45,669 nucleotides of DNA from an uncultured Acidimicrobiales bacterium (GTDB lineage Bacteria > Actinomycetota > Acidimicrobiia > Acidimicrobiales > SZUA-35), in the NCBI GenBank assembly GCA_937922805.1, contig CALAJV010000027.1:1-45669 (forward strand), read 5' to 3'. Position 1 is the stretch's first letter. The number at the start of each line of letters is the position of its first letter. The position numbers and the translations under genes are program-made. Positions 24,297 to 32,603 of this stretch are shown here, in pieces. The notes beneath the pieces were generated by a model. The model made no database searches and was not told the origin of the DNA. It worked only from the letters and a program-made list of their open reading frames with translations.

Positions 24297-25936
24297 TGTT
24301 GGCACAAACGACGTCTGAATCTGCTGGAATTGTCCCGTCGGTTGATTGGGCTTTGCTCGCACCATTGGTGATTTTGGCGGTAGGCGGCATTCTGCTTATC
24401 ACAATCAGCTCGATCTTTCCTCGGCTCCGCTTCGGCGGCTTCCCAGCCGGATTTACGATCCTGACCGCGGTGATAGCGGGAGGGTCACTCACCCGAGTCT
24501 GGAACGATGTCAGTGAAAATGGACCGGCGTGGGTGGTCGCTAACGCACTTGGGATCGACTTCTACACGTTGTTTGTTTGGGGAACTATCTGTTTGGCAGT
24601 TTTCTTTTGCGCTGCCTTCCTCGACGGATACTTGCGGCGGGAAGCGTTCGACGGACCTGAATGGTATGTGCTGCTACTCATGTCTGCTTCTGGTGGCATG
24701 ATTCTGGCTGCTTCTCAAGACCTGATTCTGACCTTTGTTGGTCTTGAAATTCTGTCGATAGCGGTCTATGTGCTGGCCGGACTCCACCTGCGGCGAAGCG
24801 ATTCACAGGAAGCCGCGTTTAAGTACTTCATTCTCGGCGCGCTTTCGTCGGCGTTATTCCTATACGGCATAGCCCTTGTCTACGGAGCCACCGGAACAAC
24901 CTTGCTTCCCGGGGTTGCCGTTGTTCGGACCGACAACCCAGCTGGCCTGAACCCGTTAGAAGATTCGTCGATGATTTTGGTTGGCATGGCCTTGCTCATG
25001 ATCGGCTTTGGGTTCAAAGTTTCGGCTGCGCCATTCCATTTCTGGACACCCGACGTCTACGAGGGTGCCCCTAGCCCGATTGTTGCCTTTATGGCCTCAG
25101 GGGTAAAGGTTGCCGGTTTCGCTGGAATGATTAGGGTCTTCTGGCAAGGGTTCGGATTCTACGTTGCTGACTGGAAGCCAATCGTCTCGGTATTGGCTAT
25201 CGCCAGCCTGATCGTTGGTTCGCTCCTAGCGTTGGCCCAAACCAACGTGAAGCGAATGTTGGCCTATTCGTCTATAACTCATGCTGGATTTATGTTGGTG
25301 GCCGTGCACGGCGTTCCTTATGAAGGCGGGTTTCGGACAACGGCTGAAGAGTCGCTCGGGGCACAGGCTCTGTTGTTCTATTTCTTGGCCTACACCTTGA
25401 TGGTGGCGGGCACGTTCGGTGTTGCTTCGATTGTGAGCGGTAATGGGGATGCCGCCACCTCCCTCGACGACTACCGCGGGCTAGCCAAAACAAGTCCGGT
25501 TCTTGCGGGACTCATGGCCATCTTCTTGTTCGCTCAAGCCGGGATTCCCTTCACTGTTGGGTTCTGGGCCAAGTTCCGGGTGATTGTTTCAGCGGTCCAA
25601 ACCGAGTCTTACATTCTGGCTGGTATCGCCATGCTGGCAGCGGTAGTGGCCGCAGTCCTGTATTTGCGGATCGTGGTCTCCATGTTCTTGACCGATTCGG
25701 TTCCGGCGGTCGCCTTGGCAGTCGACGATGATGATCTGCCTGAAGCTAATGAAGAGGTACAAGCCGAACGAGCGGAGGTGGGGACGCTGGGACCGATTGT
25801 CATTCCTCGGGCTGGCCTGGCTGCAGTTGTGATTGCTGCGGTGGCAACCATCGTATTCGGACTTCTGCCTGGGCTCGGATCAGGTGTACTTTCTGATGCC
25901 GCCGATGCTCTAATCGCTCTCCGAATTTCCTCGTAG
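24293..25936 (+). CDS. nuoN: NADH-quinone oxidoreductase subunit N
   Basis: NuoN is the third antiporter-like subunit, next to NuoK. FVGLEILSIAVYVLAGL, APFHFWTPDVYEGAPSPI and NVKRMLAYSSITHAGFM are conserved. It has 547 residues. There are two tandem ATG codons, at 24293 (overlapping the nuoM TGA) and 24296. It is the last gene of the operon; a hairpin at 25952-25978 follows. Confidence 0.95.
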   Translation: MMLAQTTSESAGIVPSVDWALLAPLVILAVGGILLITISSIFPRLRFGGFPAGFTILTAVIAGGSLTRVWNDVSENGPAWVVANALGIDFYTLFVWGTICLAVFFCAAFLDGYLRREAFDGPEWYVLLLMSASGGMILAASQDLILTFVGLEILSIAVYVLAGLHLRRSDSQEAAFKYFILGALSSALFLYGIALVYGATGTTLLPGVAVVRTDNPAGLNPLEDSSMILVGMALLMIGFGFKVSAAPFHFWTPDVYEGAPSPIVAFMASGVKVAGFAGMIRVFWQGFGFYVADWKPIVSVLAIASLIVGSLLALAQTNVKRMLAYSSITHAGFMLVAVHGVPYEGGFRTTAEESLGAQALLFYFLAYTLMVAGTFGVASIVSGNGDAATSLDDYRGLAKTSPVLAGLMAIFLFAQAGIPFTVGFWAKFRVIVSAVQTESYILAGIAMLAAVVAAVLYLRIVVSMFLTDSVPAVALAVDDDDLPEANEEVQAERAEVGTLGPIVIPRAGLAAVVIAAVATIVFGLLPGLGSGVLSDAADALIALRISS

Positions 25937-25951
25937 GGCTGGATCAATTGA

Positions 25952-25978
25952 GGCAACGCTAGGGTTTCGAGCGTTGCC
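25952..25978. terminator. Hairpin between convergent nuoN and CGNR-regulator genes
   Basis: GGCAACGCT (25952-25960) and AGCGTTGCC (25970-25978) form a perfect 9-bp stem with a 9-base loop, 15 bases after the nuoN stop. The structure includes the last codons and stop of the convergent regulator gene. It lacks a strong T-run on either side, so it may be a weak bidirectional terminator or an mRNA 3' stabiliser. Confidence 0.6.
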
Positions 25979-26507
25979 GATGAGCGGCGGTGTGAGTTCG
26001 GCTTGCGCATTTTGCGTCGCTGCAGAATCGTCGAGCCCGGTTGGTGGTGTGGTCGAAGAATACACGATCGCACTCAGTTGCATCGCAACGCCCGAATTGT
26101 TCGATGCCGTGTTCGGACACGACGGCAACGAGGGTCATCACAATGTCTACCAACACCCGTTGTTGGAAGCTTGCATCGTCTGCAGTCCAGTGAATATGGA
26201 GTGGTGATCCGTCGTGGGCGACAAGATGCGGTGCAATATCGCAGCGGCGCAACTGCGAGTTTAGAGCATCGACGACGGGCCCAGGCTTGGCGTCTGGCAA
26301 GGACCAAACGATAGCTGCGATCTCGCCGAGGCTAACTCGGAGAGCGTTGATTTCGTTCGCATGAGCGGTCTTGGCCCCGAGGTGTCGGTTGGCGACCAGG
26401 ATCTGTCGTGTTTGGTCACCGTCGACTTGGATGTCGTTCGCTAGCTCAATAGCACTATCGATAGCTAGTCGCCTCTTCGCTTTGACGGAGTCTCCTTGAA
26501 GATGCAC
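25959..26507 (-). CDS. ABATE/CGNR zinc-finger-type putative transcriptional regulator
   Basis: About 182 residues. The N-terminal two thirds resemble an ABATE stress-regulator domain (RLAIDSAIELANDI start). The C-terminus has a CGNR-type zinc finger with paired Cys: RCDATEC (C-x4-C) and FCSDAKC (C-x4-C), with CASR in place of the eponymous CGNR. Members of this family are considered DNA-binding regulators. The start is probably GTG 26507; the ribosome site is weak. It is divergent from a PLP enzyme and EamA exporter, with an inverted repeat in the shared promoter region, so it likely controls them. The signal sensed is unknown. Confidence 0.75.
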   Translation of the reverse strand: MHLQGDSVKAKRRLAIDSAIELANDIQVDGDQTRQILVANRHLGAKTAHANEINALRVSLGEIAAIVWSLPDAKPGPVVDALNSQLRRCDIAPHLVAHDGSPLHIHWTADDASFQQRVLVDIVMTLVAVVSEHGIEQFGRCDATECDRVFFDHTTNRARRFCSDAKCASRTHTAAHRQRSKP

Positions 26508-26553
26508 ACAACCAGCGTAGTGGGCATTGAACGTCTCGGTAGGGCCACAACTT

Positions 26554-26588
26554 GTGTAAGGAGTGAAAACTAGATACAGTCCTTACAC
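26554..26588. promoter_or_regulatory. Inverted repeat in the divergent promoter region (candidate operator)
   Basis: GTGTAAGGA (26554-26562) and TCCTTACAC (26580-26588) are perfect inverted 9-bp arms. The match extends to 11 of 12 bp with GTGTAAGGAGTG against its partner. The centre-to-centre spacing is 26 bp. It sits between the divergent CGNR regulator and the PLP enzyme, overlapping a possible -10 (TAGATA). Confidence 0.55.
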
Positions 26589-26623
26589 GTTCCTATTGTC
26601 AATTGTCGAGGAAACTCACTTCC

Positions 26624-27841
26624 ATGAATGAGCACGGACGAAAAACTGCTAGCAGCACGTCGCTACCACTGACGACGGCCGAAATCGCCCACCAACGGGC
26701 CAACACACCCGGTGCTGACAACGTTGTTCATTTGAACCACGCGGGTTCGTCGTTACCAACTCGGGCCACGCTCGACACGCAGATCGATCATTTGCAAAGC
26801 GAAGCGATGATCGGGGGATACGAAGCAGCACACAAAGCAGCCGGCAGAATTGAACAGGTCTACGCATCGATCGCTTCTCTGATTGGCGCCAAACGAAACG
26901 AGATCGCCCGCCTCGAACAGGCAACTGCCGCCTGGAACGCCGGGTTCTGGTCGTTGCCCATGCAGCCAGGCCAACGCATCATTACGGCAAACGCCGCATA
27001 TGCATCCAACGCCATAGCCTTTCTTCGAGCGGTCGAACGTCGAGGGGTCGTCGTTGACGTTGTGGGCGACGATGAACACGGTCAGGTCGATGTTGCCGAG
27101 CTCGCACGTCGGGTCGATAGCGATGTCGCCCTGATCGCGCTGACTCACATCCCAACCAATGGAGGACTGGTCAATCCGGCGGCGGCAGTTGGCGCCATAG
27201 CCAACGAGGCTGGTATTCCCTACATTCTCGACGCCTGCCAATCGGTCGGGCAGCTGGATCTGGATGTAGTCGAGATTGGCTGCGATTTATTATCGGGGGC
27301 CGGTCGAAAGTACCTTCGTGGCCCCCGGGGCACGGGTTTCTTGTACGTGAACGAACGCATTCTTGACCGCCTCATTCCAGACCATCCTGACCTTCACGCC
27401 GCAACGTGGACCGCGCCGAGCGAGTACATGTTGGAGCCGGGAGCGAAACGCTTCGAATCTTGGGAGTTCAGCTACGCCAACTGGCTCGGTCTTGGCGCAG
27501 CGGCCGATCAAGCCCGTGCCATTGGTACTGATCGCATCGAGGCAACAATCTACGAGCGGTCGGAATCGCTACGACGCCAGCTTTGCTCGGCTGGCCTCAC
27601 CTTATGGGATCTGGGCCCTCGACCATGCGGGATCATCACCGCCACAGCCGATGGTCTCGACCCGACCGAGGCCAAGATGGCTCTGCGACAACAGGGGATC
27701 AATATTTCGGTTGGTCTGCCTTCATCAACCCGCTTTGACTCAGTTAACCGTGACGTCCCGGAGACCATGCGCATCTCAGTTCACTACACCACGACTGAGG
27801 CCGAAATCAGCCGAACTGTTGCCGCTCTGTCAGAGATATAG
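26624..27841 (+). CDS. Class-V aminotransferase-family PLP enzyme
   Basis: A fold-type-I PLP enzyme of the aminotransferase class V family (cysteine desulfurase/isopenicillin N epimerase relatives), about 405 residues. The Schiff-base Lys is K229 in GAGRKYLRGPRGTGFLY; the Asp that holds the pyridine nitrogen is in YILDACQSVGQ near residue 204; the N-terminus has HLNHAGSSLP. The substrate cannot be told from sequence. ATG 26624 is chosen, with GAGGAAA 12 bases upstream; an in-frame TTG at 26603 would add seven residues. It is probably cotranscribed with the EamA exporter 68 bases downstream, suggesting an amino-acid-derived compound made or racemised and then exported. Confidence 0.85.
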   Translation: MNEHGRKTASSTSLPLTTAEIAHQRANTPGADNVVHLNHAGSSLPTRATLDTQIDHLQSEAMIGGYEAAHKAAGRIEQVYASIASLIGAKRNEIARLEQATAAWNAGFWSLPMQPGQRIITANAAYASNAIAFLRAVERRGVVVDVVGDDEHGQVDVAELARRVDSDVALIALTHIPTNGGLVNPAAAVGAIANEAGIPYILDACQSVGQLDLDVVEIGCDLLSGAGRKYLRGPRGTGFLYVNERILDRLIPDHPDLHAATWTAPSEYMLEPGAKRFESWEFSYANWLGLGAAADQARAIGTDRIEATIYERSESLRRQLCSAGLTLWDLGPRPCGIITATADGLDPTEAKMALRQQGINISVGLPSSTRFDSVNRDVPETMRISVHYTTTEAEISRTVAALSEI

Positions 27842-27909
27842 CGTGACACCCACTTGGCGATCGAACCCCGAAGTAGTAGCACTGCTTCCATTTCTAAGAA
27901 GGTCTTCCA

Positions 27910-28842
27910 ATTAACGAACAGGTAAGCGCATCGCAAATCAGAGCCTTCGCTCCACTCGATCTTGTCTTGCTGGTTTTGTCTTCGGTCATTTGGGGGGCAT
28001 CATTCTTCTTTATAGAGATCGGTCTCAAAACCTTCGAACCCGGACTCGTAACCTTCCTCCGGATCGGGTTTGGGTGTGCCACAGTTTGGCTTCTGCCGAT
28101 GCAGCGCACGGCGATCGACAAGTCTGACTGGCTGCGGGTTGGCGCGGTTGGCATGATGTGGATGGCCATACCGTTCACCCTTTTCGCTCTAGCACAGCGA
28201 TCAATCAACTCATCGCTGGCCGGAATGCTCGATGCTGGAACGTTGATCACCACGTTGATCATCGGAGTGGTCTTCTTCGGGTCGCCAATTATCCGAAGCC
28301 AGATCGTCGGTGTTGCTGTCGGGCTGGTCGGACTATTGGTTATCTCGGGCCCTGAGGTGTCGGCGTCTGGAACCCGAGCGCTCGGAGTGATGCTGGTACT
28401 TGCCGCAGTCGTTGCTTTCGGCGTTTCCGGGCATCTAGCCGCACCGCTGCTGCAGAACTACGGTGTCCTACCGGTCATCCGGGGGGCGTTGCTCGCAGCG
28501 ACGATCGTGGCCGCTCCGTATGGTGTCATCGCTGGAGTTGGCAGCGAGTTTGATTGGAACTCTCTTGCTGCTTGCGCTGCTCTGGGCATAGGCGGAACCG
28601 GGTTCGCTTATGTCTTCGCCTCTGCCCTCAACCGCCGGGTCGGATCTATCAGAGCGTCTGCTAGCTACTACGTGATACCGGTCGTTTCAGTCGTGATGGG
28701 TGCGGTGTTCCTCGATGAGACGATTTCAGCGGCAGCCGTTGTCGGCACCGCGCTAGTGCTGGTTGGCGCAGTATTTGCTACAACCACCGTCGTCAGCGAA
28801 GGGGACGAGTTACTGATTGCAGCCGAGGCCGTTTTCGAATAG
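27910..28842 (+). CDS. EamA/DMT-family exporter (possible ATT start)
   Basis: A ten-helix drug/metabolite transporter of the EamA type: SSVIWGASFFFIEIGL opens the first repeat, and the second repeat starts near ALGVMLVLAAVVAFGVSGHLA. The first usual start codon is TTG 27967, which lies inside helix 1 and has no ribosome site. Upstream, the frame is open back to a stop at 27895. AGAAGG at 27897-27902 sits seven bases before an ATT codon at 27910, which would give a normal N-terminus (NEQVSASQIRAFAPLDLVLL). The start is therefore uncertain, and I give the longer form. The 3' end overlaps the convergent lipoprotein gene by 33 bases. It likely exports a product related to the upstream PLP enzyme. 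Confidence 0.85.
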   Translation: MNEQVSASQIRAFAPLDLVLLVLSSVIWGASFFFIEIGLKTFEPGLVTFLRIGFGCATVWLLPMQRTAIDKSDWLRVGAVGMMWMAIPFTLFALAQRSINSSLAGMLDAGTLITTLIIGVVFFGSPIIRSQIVGVAVGLVGLLVISGPEVSASGTRALGVMLVLAAVVAFGVSGHLAAPLLQNYGVLPVIRGALLAATIVAAPYGVIAGVGSEFDWNSLAACAALGIGGTGFAYVFASALNRRVGSIRASASYYVIPVVSVVMGAVFLDETISAAAVVGTALVLVGAVFATTTVVSEGDELLIAAEAVFE

Positions 28843-29637
28843 AGCGGTTGACCTTCGACTCACCATTCGCCACTGCCCACTGGCGTTGCGCTCGATATCA
28901 GCCTCTCGAACGATTGAGGCCACCGAGTCGTTGATGATCAAGTCGGTTCCGTCGGCTTGGGTCTCAACCAGGATGCTGCCATCAACGTGGCAGTAGGTGA
29001 TATTGGCGGAGTCGCTAACGATGCTATCCATACGAATTTCCAGCAGCTCGATTTGGCTATTGGCCGGATTGACCGGGGGTAGCGTTCGCCGCCCGATGGC
29101 TGCTCGCTGACTAATTTCGGCCGACGCTACTTCTAGTAGCTCATCGCCGTACACGGCGCCCAACAGGGTTGACGAGCTGCACCTCTGTGGGTCCGATCCG
29201 CAGATAGCCCAGGCTTCGAGCATTCGGTCGAGCAAGGTTTCGATCTCAGCTTCGATCTCTGTTGGGGTAGGGGCACTGCCGTTCGCTCCGGCGGCACCTT
29301 GTTGAGCTGTAGTCGGCGATCCGCTAGTGGGCGATGTTGTCGACTCAGTTGTCGGTGGTCGGGTGAGAGTCACCGTGGCGGTTGCACTGGTTTGTGGCTT
29401 CGAAGTTAGCGTCTGCAGAGGGGCACTAGTCGAACTGACCGGCGTGTCGGCGGCAATGGTGACACCGGGTGAGGAATTGGACTGGCCAGCGCCGGCTGAA
29501 TTGCCGGCCTCATCAGACAGGGTGCTTACCGGAATTAGGCTTGGTTCCTCAGACCCGCAGCTAACAGCAAAAAGCGCAAGGGCGGCAACGCAAATAATCG
29601 CCGCTCGGGCTGACCTCATTTTTCCCACCAAAACCAT
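28810..29637 (-). CDS. Lipoprotein with C-terminal NTF2-like domain (hypothetical)
   Basis: About 275 residues. The N-terminal signal peptide ends in a lipobox-like LFAVSC followed by GSEEPS. A long Thr/Ser/Pro/Ala linker (about 30-120) leads to a C-terminal domain of about 140 residues starting EIETLLDRMLEAWAICG, which resembles SnoaL/NTF2-like sheets but cannot be named with certainty. ATG 29637 has AGAAGG seven bases upstream; longer frames from 29727 lack a ribosome site. Secreted and anchored on the cell surface. Function unknown. Confidence 0.75.
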   Translation of the reverse strand: MVLVGKMRSARAAIICVAALALFAVSCGSEEPSLIPVSTLSDEAGNSAGAGQSNSSPGVTIAADTPVSSTSAPLQTLTSKPQTSATATVTLTRPPTTESTTSPTSGSPTTAQQGAAGANGSAPTPTEIEAEIETLLDRMLEAWAICGSDPQRCSSSTLLGAVYGDELLEVASAEISQRAAIGRRTLPPVNPANSQIELLEIRMDSIVSDSANITYCHVDGSILVETQADGTDLIINDSVASIVREADIERNASGQWRMVSRRSTALFENGLGCNQ

Positions 29638-29757
29638 CGTCGCGCCTTCTTGCTGACTGCATCCAGCGCTACGCCAGCAGTGGATGGACACCTCTCTCAA
29701 ACCCAAGTTTAACCCGAGTTGCCACACCGGCGACCCCGGTCAATGTTGCTCATGAAG

Positions 29758-30951
29758 CTAGCCACCAGAGGCGGCTGAGTCGCCTTCTGGAGCGGCTTGG
29801 GCGTGATCGAAGGGATCGCCGAGCCAACCGTCAGGGAGCGCAACCACTTGCGGGCCCCTCGTGTGACCTCTAGCCGATCGCTTGTTTTCGTCTGGGAGCG
29901 CAGCGTCAGGGAGCGTATTGAGCAGCTCTTGGAGGTGGTCCAGATCATTTATTCGACCGAGCGAGCCTCGAATCTCACCGCCCACTGGGTATCCCTTGAG
30001 ATACCACGCGGTGTGCTTGCGAAATTCGCGTATACCTTTGTGGGCGCCAAACCAGTCCACCAGAAGTTCGGCGTGTTCGATCATGATTTCCGCTACCTGA
30101 GGAGTGCGGGGCGGCTCGGGGATTGGTTCTCCAGCGAACGCGGCCGCAAGCTGGGCAAACAGCCACGGTCGACCGAGGCAGCCTCGACCAATCACGACGC
30201 CGTCGCATCCAGTGGCCGCCATCATGTCGAGGGCATCCTGAGCTTCCCAAATATCACCGTTGCCAAGAACCGGGATGGTTTGAACAGCCTCTTTCAGTTT
30301 GGCGATAGTCGACCAATCGGCCGTTCCTGCATAGAGCTGCGAGACCGTCCGGCCGTGCAAAGCCACCGCGGCAACGCCGGCTGCTTCAGCGATACGACCA
30401 GCATCCAGGTAGGTGATGTGGTCGTCATCGATGCCGACTCGGAACTTGACCGTTACCGGAATCGGTCCGGCTGCGTTCACCGCAGCAGAAACGACCGATT
30501 CGTAAAGTCGGCGTTTGTAGGGGAGGGCACCGCCGCCGCCGTTGCGGGTTACTTTGCGAACTGGGCAGCCGAAGTTCAGGTCGATGTGATCAACCCCATC
30601 GCGCTCAACGAGCTGCGCAACTGCTCGCGAAACGTACTGTGGGTCGACAGCAGCCAGTTGTAGGCTCCGAGGGGTTTCATCGGGAGCGAAGCTCGCCAGC
30701 TTTGTAGTTTTCTCGTTACCTTCGCACAAGGCTCGGGCCGAGATCATTTCGCTCACATATAGCCCAGCGCCGAAGTTTCGGCACAGTCTTCGGAAAGCAG
30801 CGTTGGTAACCCCTGCCATCGGAGCGAGTACGACTGGAAGCTCAACCTTCAGCGGCCCAATCTGGAGGCCGCCGTGGGCCACCGGGCTGGCATCGGGTTG
30901 ACTCGGCCCGCTGGCGCCGGCCGCAACTGAATTCATGCTGATTGTGCTCAT
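29758..30951 (-). CDS. dus: tRNA-dihydrouridine synthase (DusB-like)
   Basis: This FMN-dependent TIM-barrel enzyme reduces uridines in the tRNA D-arm. Conserved features are PVVLAPMAGVTNAAFR at the N-terminus, the catalytic C129 in DLNFGCPVRKVTRNGGGG, VKFRVG, ALHGRT and GNGDIWEAQDA with VIGRGCLGRPW. It has 397 residues, with a 30-residue N-terminal extension (S/A/P-rich). ATG 30951 has AGAGGAG about nine bases upstream. It is followed by the lipoprotein gene after 120 bases and may be cotranscribed with it. Confidence 0.92.
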   Translation of the reverse strand: MSTISMNSVAAGASGPSQPDASPVAHGGLQIGPLKVELPVVLAPMAGVTNAAFRRLCRNFGAGLYVSEMISARALCEGNEKTTKLASFAPDETPRSLQLAAVDPQYVSRAVAQLVERDGVDHIDLNFGCPVRKVTRNGGGGALPYKRRLYESVVSAAVNAAGPIPVTVKFRVGIDDDHITYLDAGRIAEAAGVAAVALHGRTVSQLYAGTADWSTIAKLKEAVQTIPVLGNGDIWEAQDALDMMAATGCDGVVIGRGCLGRPWLFAQLAAAFAGEPIPEPPRTPQVAEIMIEHAELLVDWFGAHKGIREFRKHTAWYLKGYPVGGEIRGSLGRINDLDHLQELLNTLPDAALPDENKRSARGHTRGPQVVALPDGWLGDPFDHAQAAPEGDSAASGG

Positions 30952-31089
30952 CTGGGCAAGCTCCTCTCTGGCCGATGCTTATCTGTTTGGTCTATCTTCC
31001 AGCATAGGGGATAGAGGCGTCGTGGCCGCCTGTTAGCATCTTCTCGCACAATTGGAGCGAGAGCGCAAGAGCCCAATTAGTCTGACCAA

Positions 31090-32415
31090 ATGTCTTCAAC
31101 ACCGTACGGATTGGCTCGACCGTGGCTTCCAGTCGGGGCCAACAAAAGAGAATCCGAGATTCGCGCTGGTCTCAACGGCCTCGACTTAGACAGCCTCGAC
31201 CGAAAGCTCCACCAGGCAACAGCCCGCAATCGGGAAATCCACGAGCAGGAGTGCATCAATCTCAACCCGGCAACCAACATCATGAACCCCCGAGCCGAGG
31301 CGTTGCTGTCGTCAGGGCTTGGAAGCCGACCCTCGCTCGGTCATCCGGGAGAAAAATACGAGATGGGTCTCGAAGCCATTGAAGAAATTGAAGTCATGGC
31401 AGCAGAGCTAGCCTGTCGAGTATTCGCCGCCGCCTTTGCCGAGATACGAGTCGGGTCAGGGGCTTTGGCCAACCTCTACGGGTTCATGGCCACCTGTCAG
31501 CCTGGCGATGCCGTGATTGTGCCGCCCCCATCGATCGGCGGTCACGTAACGCACAACACCTCAGGGGTCGCCGGGCTTTACGGGGTGCAAGTTCATGAGG
31601 CGCCAATTGATCCTGCCACCTACACCGTTGATGTGGCCGGGGTGGCAGAGTTAGCTAAGCGGGTCAAACCAAAGTTAATCACCATTGGGTCGAGCCTTAA
31701 CCTGTCCCATCACCCGGTTTCTGAACTTCGAGCAATCGCCGACCAGGTCGGTGCTTACCTGTTGTTCGACGCCGCCCACCTTTGCGGGCTAATCGCAGGC
31801 CAAGCATGGCCTAACCCACTCGAACAAGGCGCTCACATGATGACGATGAGCACTTACAAGAGTTTGGGTGGCCCGGCCGGTGGTCTACTAGTTACAAGCG
31901 ACGTCGCGCTGGCCGAAAAAATCGACGCTATTGCCTACCCGGGGCTGACCGCCAACTTCGACGTAGCTAAGTCGGCCAGCCTGGCCTTAACGTTGCTCGA
32001 CTGGGTCGAGTTTGGCGTTGACTATGCTGCCGCCATGATTGCCAACGCGGCGACTTTGGCTGAAGAACTTGGCCAACGAAACGTTCCGTTGTATGTTGTC
32101 GATCCAACGTCCGCTGCTCCATCCCACCAATTTGTGGTTGACGCAACAGCTATCGGCGGTGGTCATAGCGCCGCTCAGAAGCTTCGGAAAGCGAATTTGC
32201 TCGCGTGTGCTATTGGTTTACCGACAGGCCCGGGCGACGGTCTTCGCCTTGGTACGCCAGAGATCACCCGAATCGGCATGACGGAAGAAGATATGGCGCC
32301 GTTAGCGAGCCTCGTTGCTGCCGCTATCAACGGAAACGAATCAGAACTCGGTGGGTTAGCTCGCAACGTGGCCGAGATGCGGGGCAAGTTTCGAACGCTT
32401 AGGTTTGTCCGTTGA
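31090..32415 (+). CDS. Divergent serine hydroxymethyltransferase-family PLP enzyme
   Basis: The 441-residue fold is clearly SHMT-like: DAAHLCGLIAG (D227, H230) and the PLP Lys K257 in MTMSTYKSLGGPAGGLLVT. Canonical SHMT has THKTLRGPRGG here. Two other SHMT-defining motifs are altered: the SEN motif with its catalytic Glu is replaced by NPATNIMNP (59-67), and the folate-site YPG.RYYGG by HPGEKYEMG (85-93). It is therefore unlikely to be the housekeeping folate enzyme and may act as an aldolase or on an alternative substrate. It stands alone, divergent from dus. No clear ribosome site precedes ATG 31090; an inverted repeat AATTGG/CCAATT lies at 31050-31078. Confidence 0.85.
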   Translation: MSSTPYGLARPWLPVGANKRESEIRAGLNGLDLDSLDRKLHQATARNREIHEQECINLNPATNIMNPRAEALLSSGLGSRPSLGHPGEKYEMGLEAIEEIEVMAAELACRVFAAAFAEIRVGSGALANLYGFMATCQPGDAVIVPPPSIGGHVTHNTSGVAGLYGVQVHEAPIDPATYTVDVAGVAELAKRVKPKLITIGSSLNLSHHPVSELRAIADQVGAYLLFDAAHLCGLIAGQAWPNPLEQGAHMMTMSTYKSLGGPAGGLLVTSDVALAEKIDAIAYPGLTANFDVAKSASLALTLLDWVEFGVDYAAAMIANAATLAEELGQRNVPLYVVDPTSAAPSHQFVVDATAIGGGHSAAQKLRKANLLACAIGLPTGPGDGLRLGTPEITRIGMTEEDMAPLASLVAAAINGNESELGGLARNVAEMRGKFRTLRFVR

Positions 32416-32511
32416 CAGTGTTGTGAATGAGCTACGGTTGCGGACGATCGAAGCTCGATACTGATAGTCGGGGAAGTTAGTCGGCTGCCGAGCAGCGATC
32501 GCCTATTCCCA

Positions 32512-32559
32512 ACCCGACGGATCACGGCGCGAATCACCCCGCGAATTACCGCGCGAATC
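32512..32559. repeat. Four degenerate 12-bp tandem repeats
   Basis: Four consecutive 12-bp units ACCCGACGGATC, ACGGCGCGAATC, ACCCCGCGAATT and ACCGCGCGAATC (consensus ACC(C/G)CGCGAATC) lie between the convergent SHMT-like and amine oxidase genes. They share 8-10 of 12 positions. They are GC-rich, with possible CGCG self-pairing. Function unknown; possibly a repeat-derived 3' element. Confidence 0.7.
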
Positions 32560-32603
32560 AGAAGGAGTCCGATGGTTCGGGATCGCTTTGGTGGTTGGTC
32601 GCG

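Noticed and set aside
31090..32415. Housekeeping glyA
   Set aside because: The catalytic and folate-binding motifs of true SHMT are replaced.
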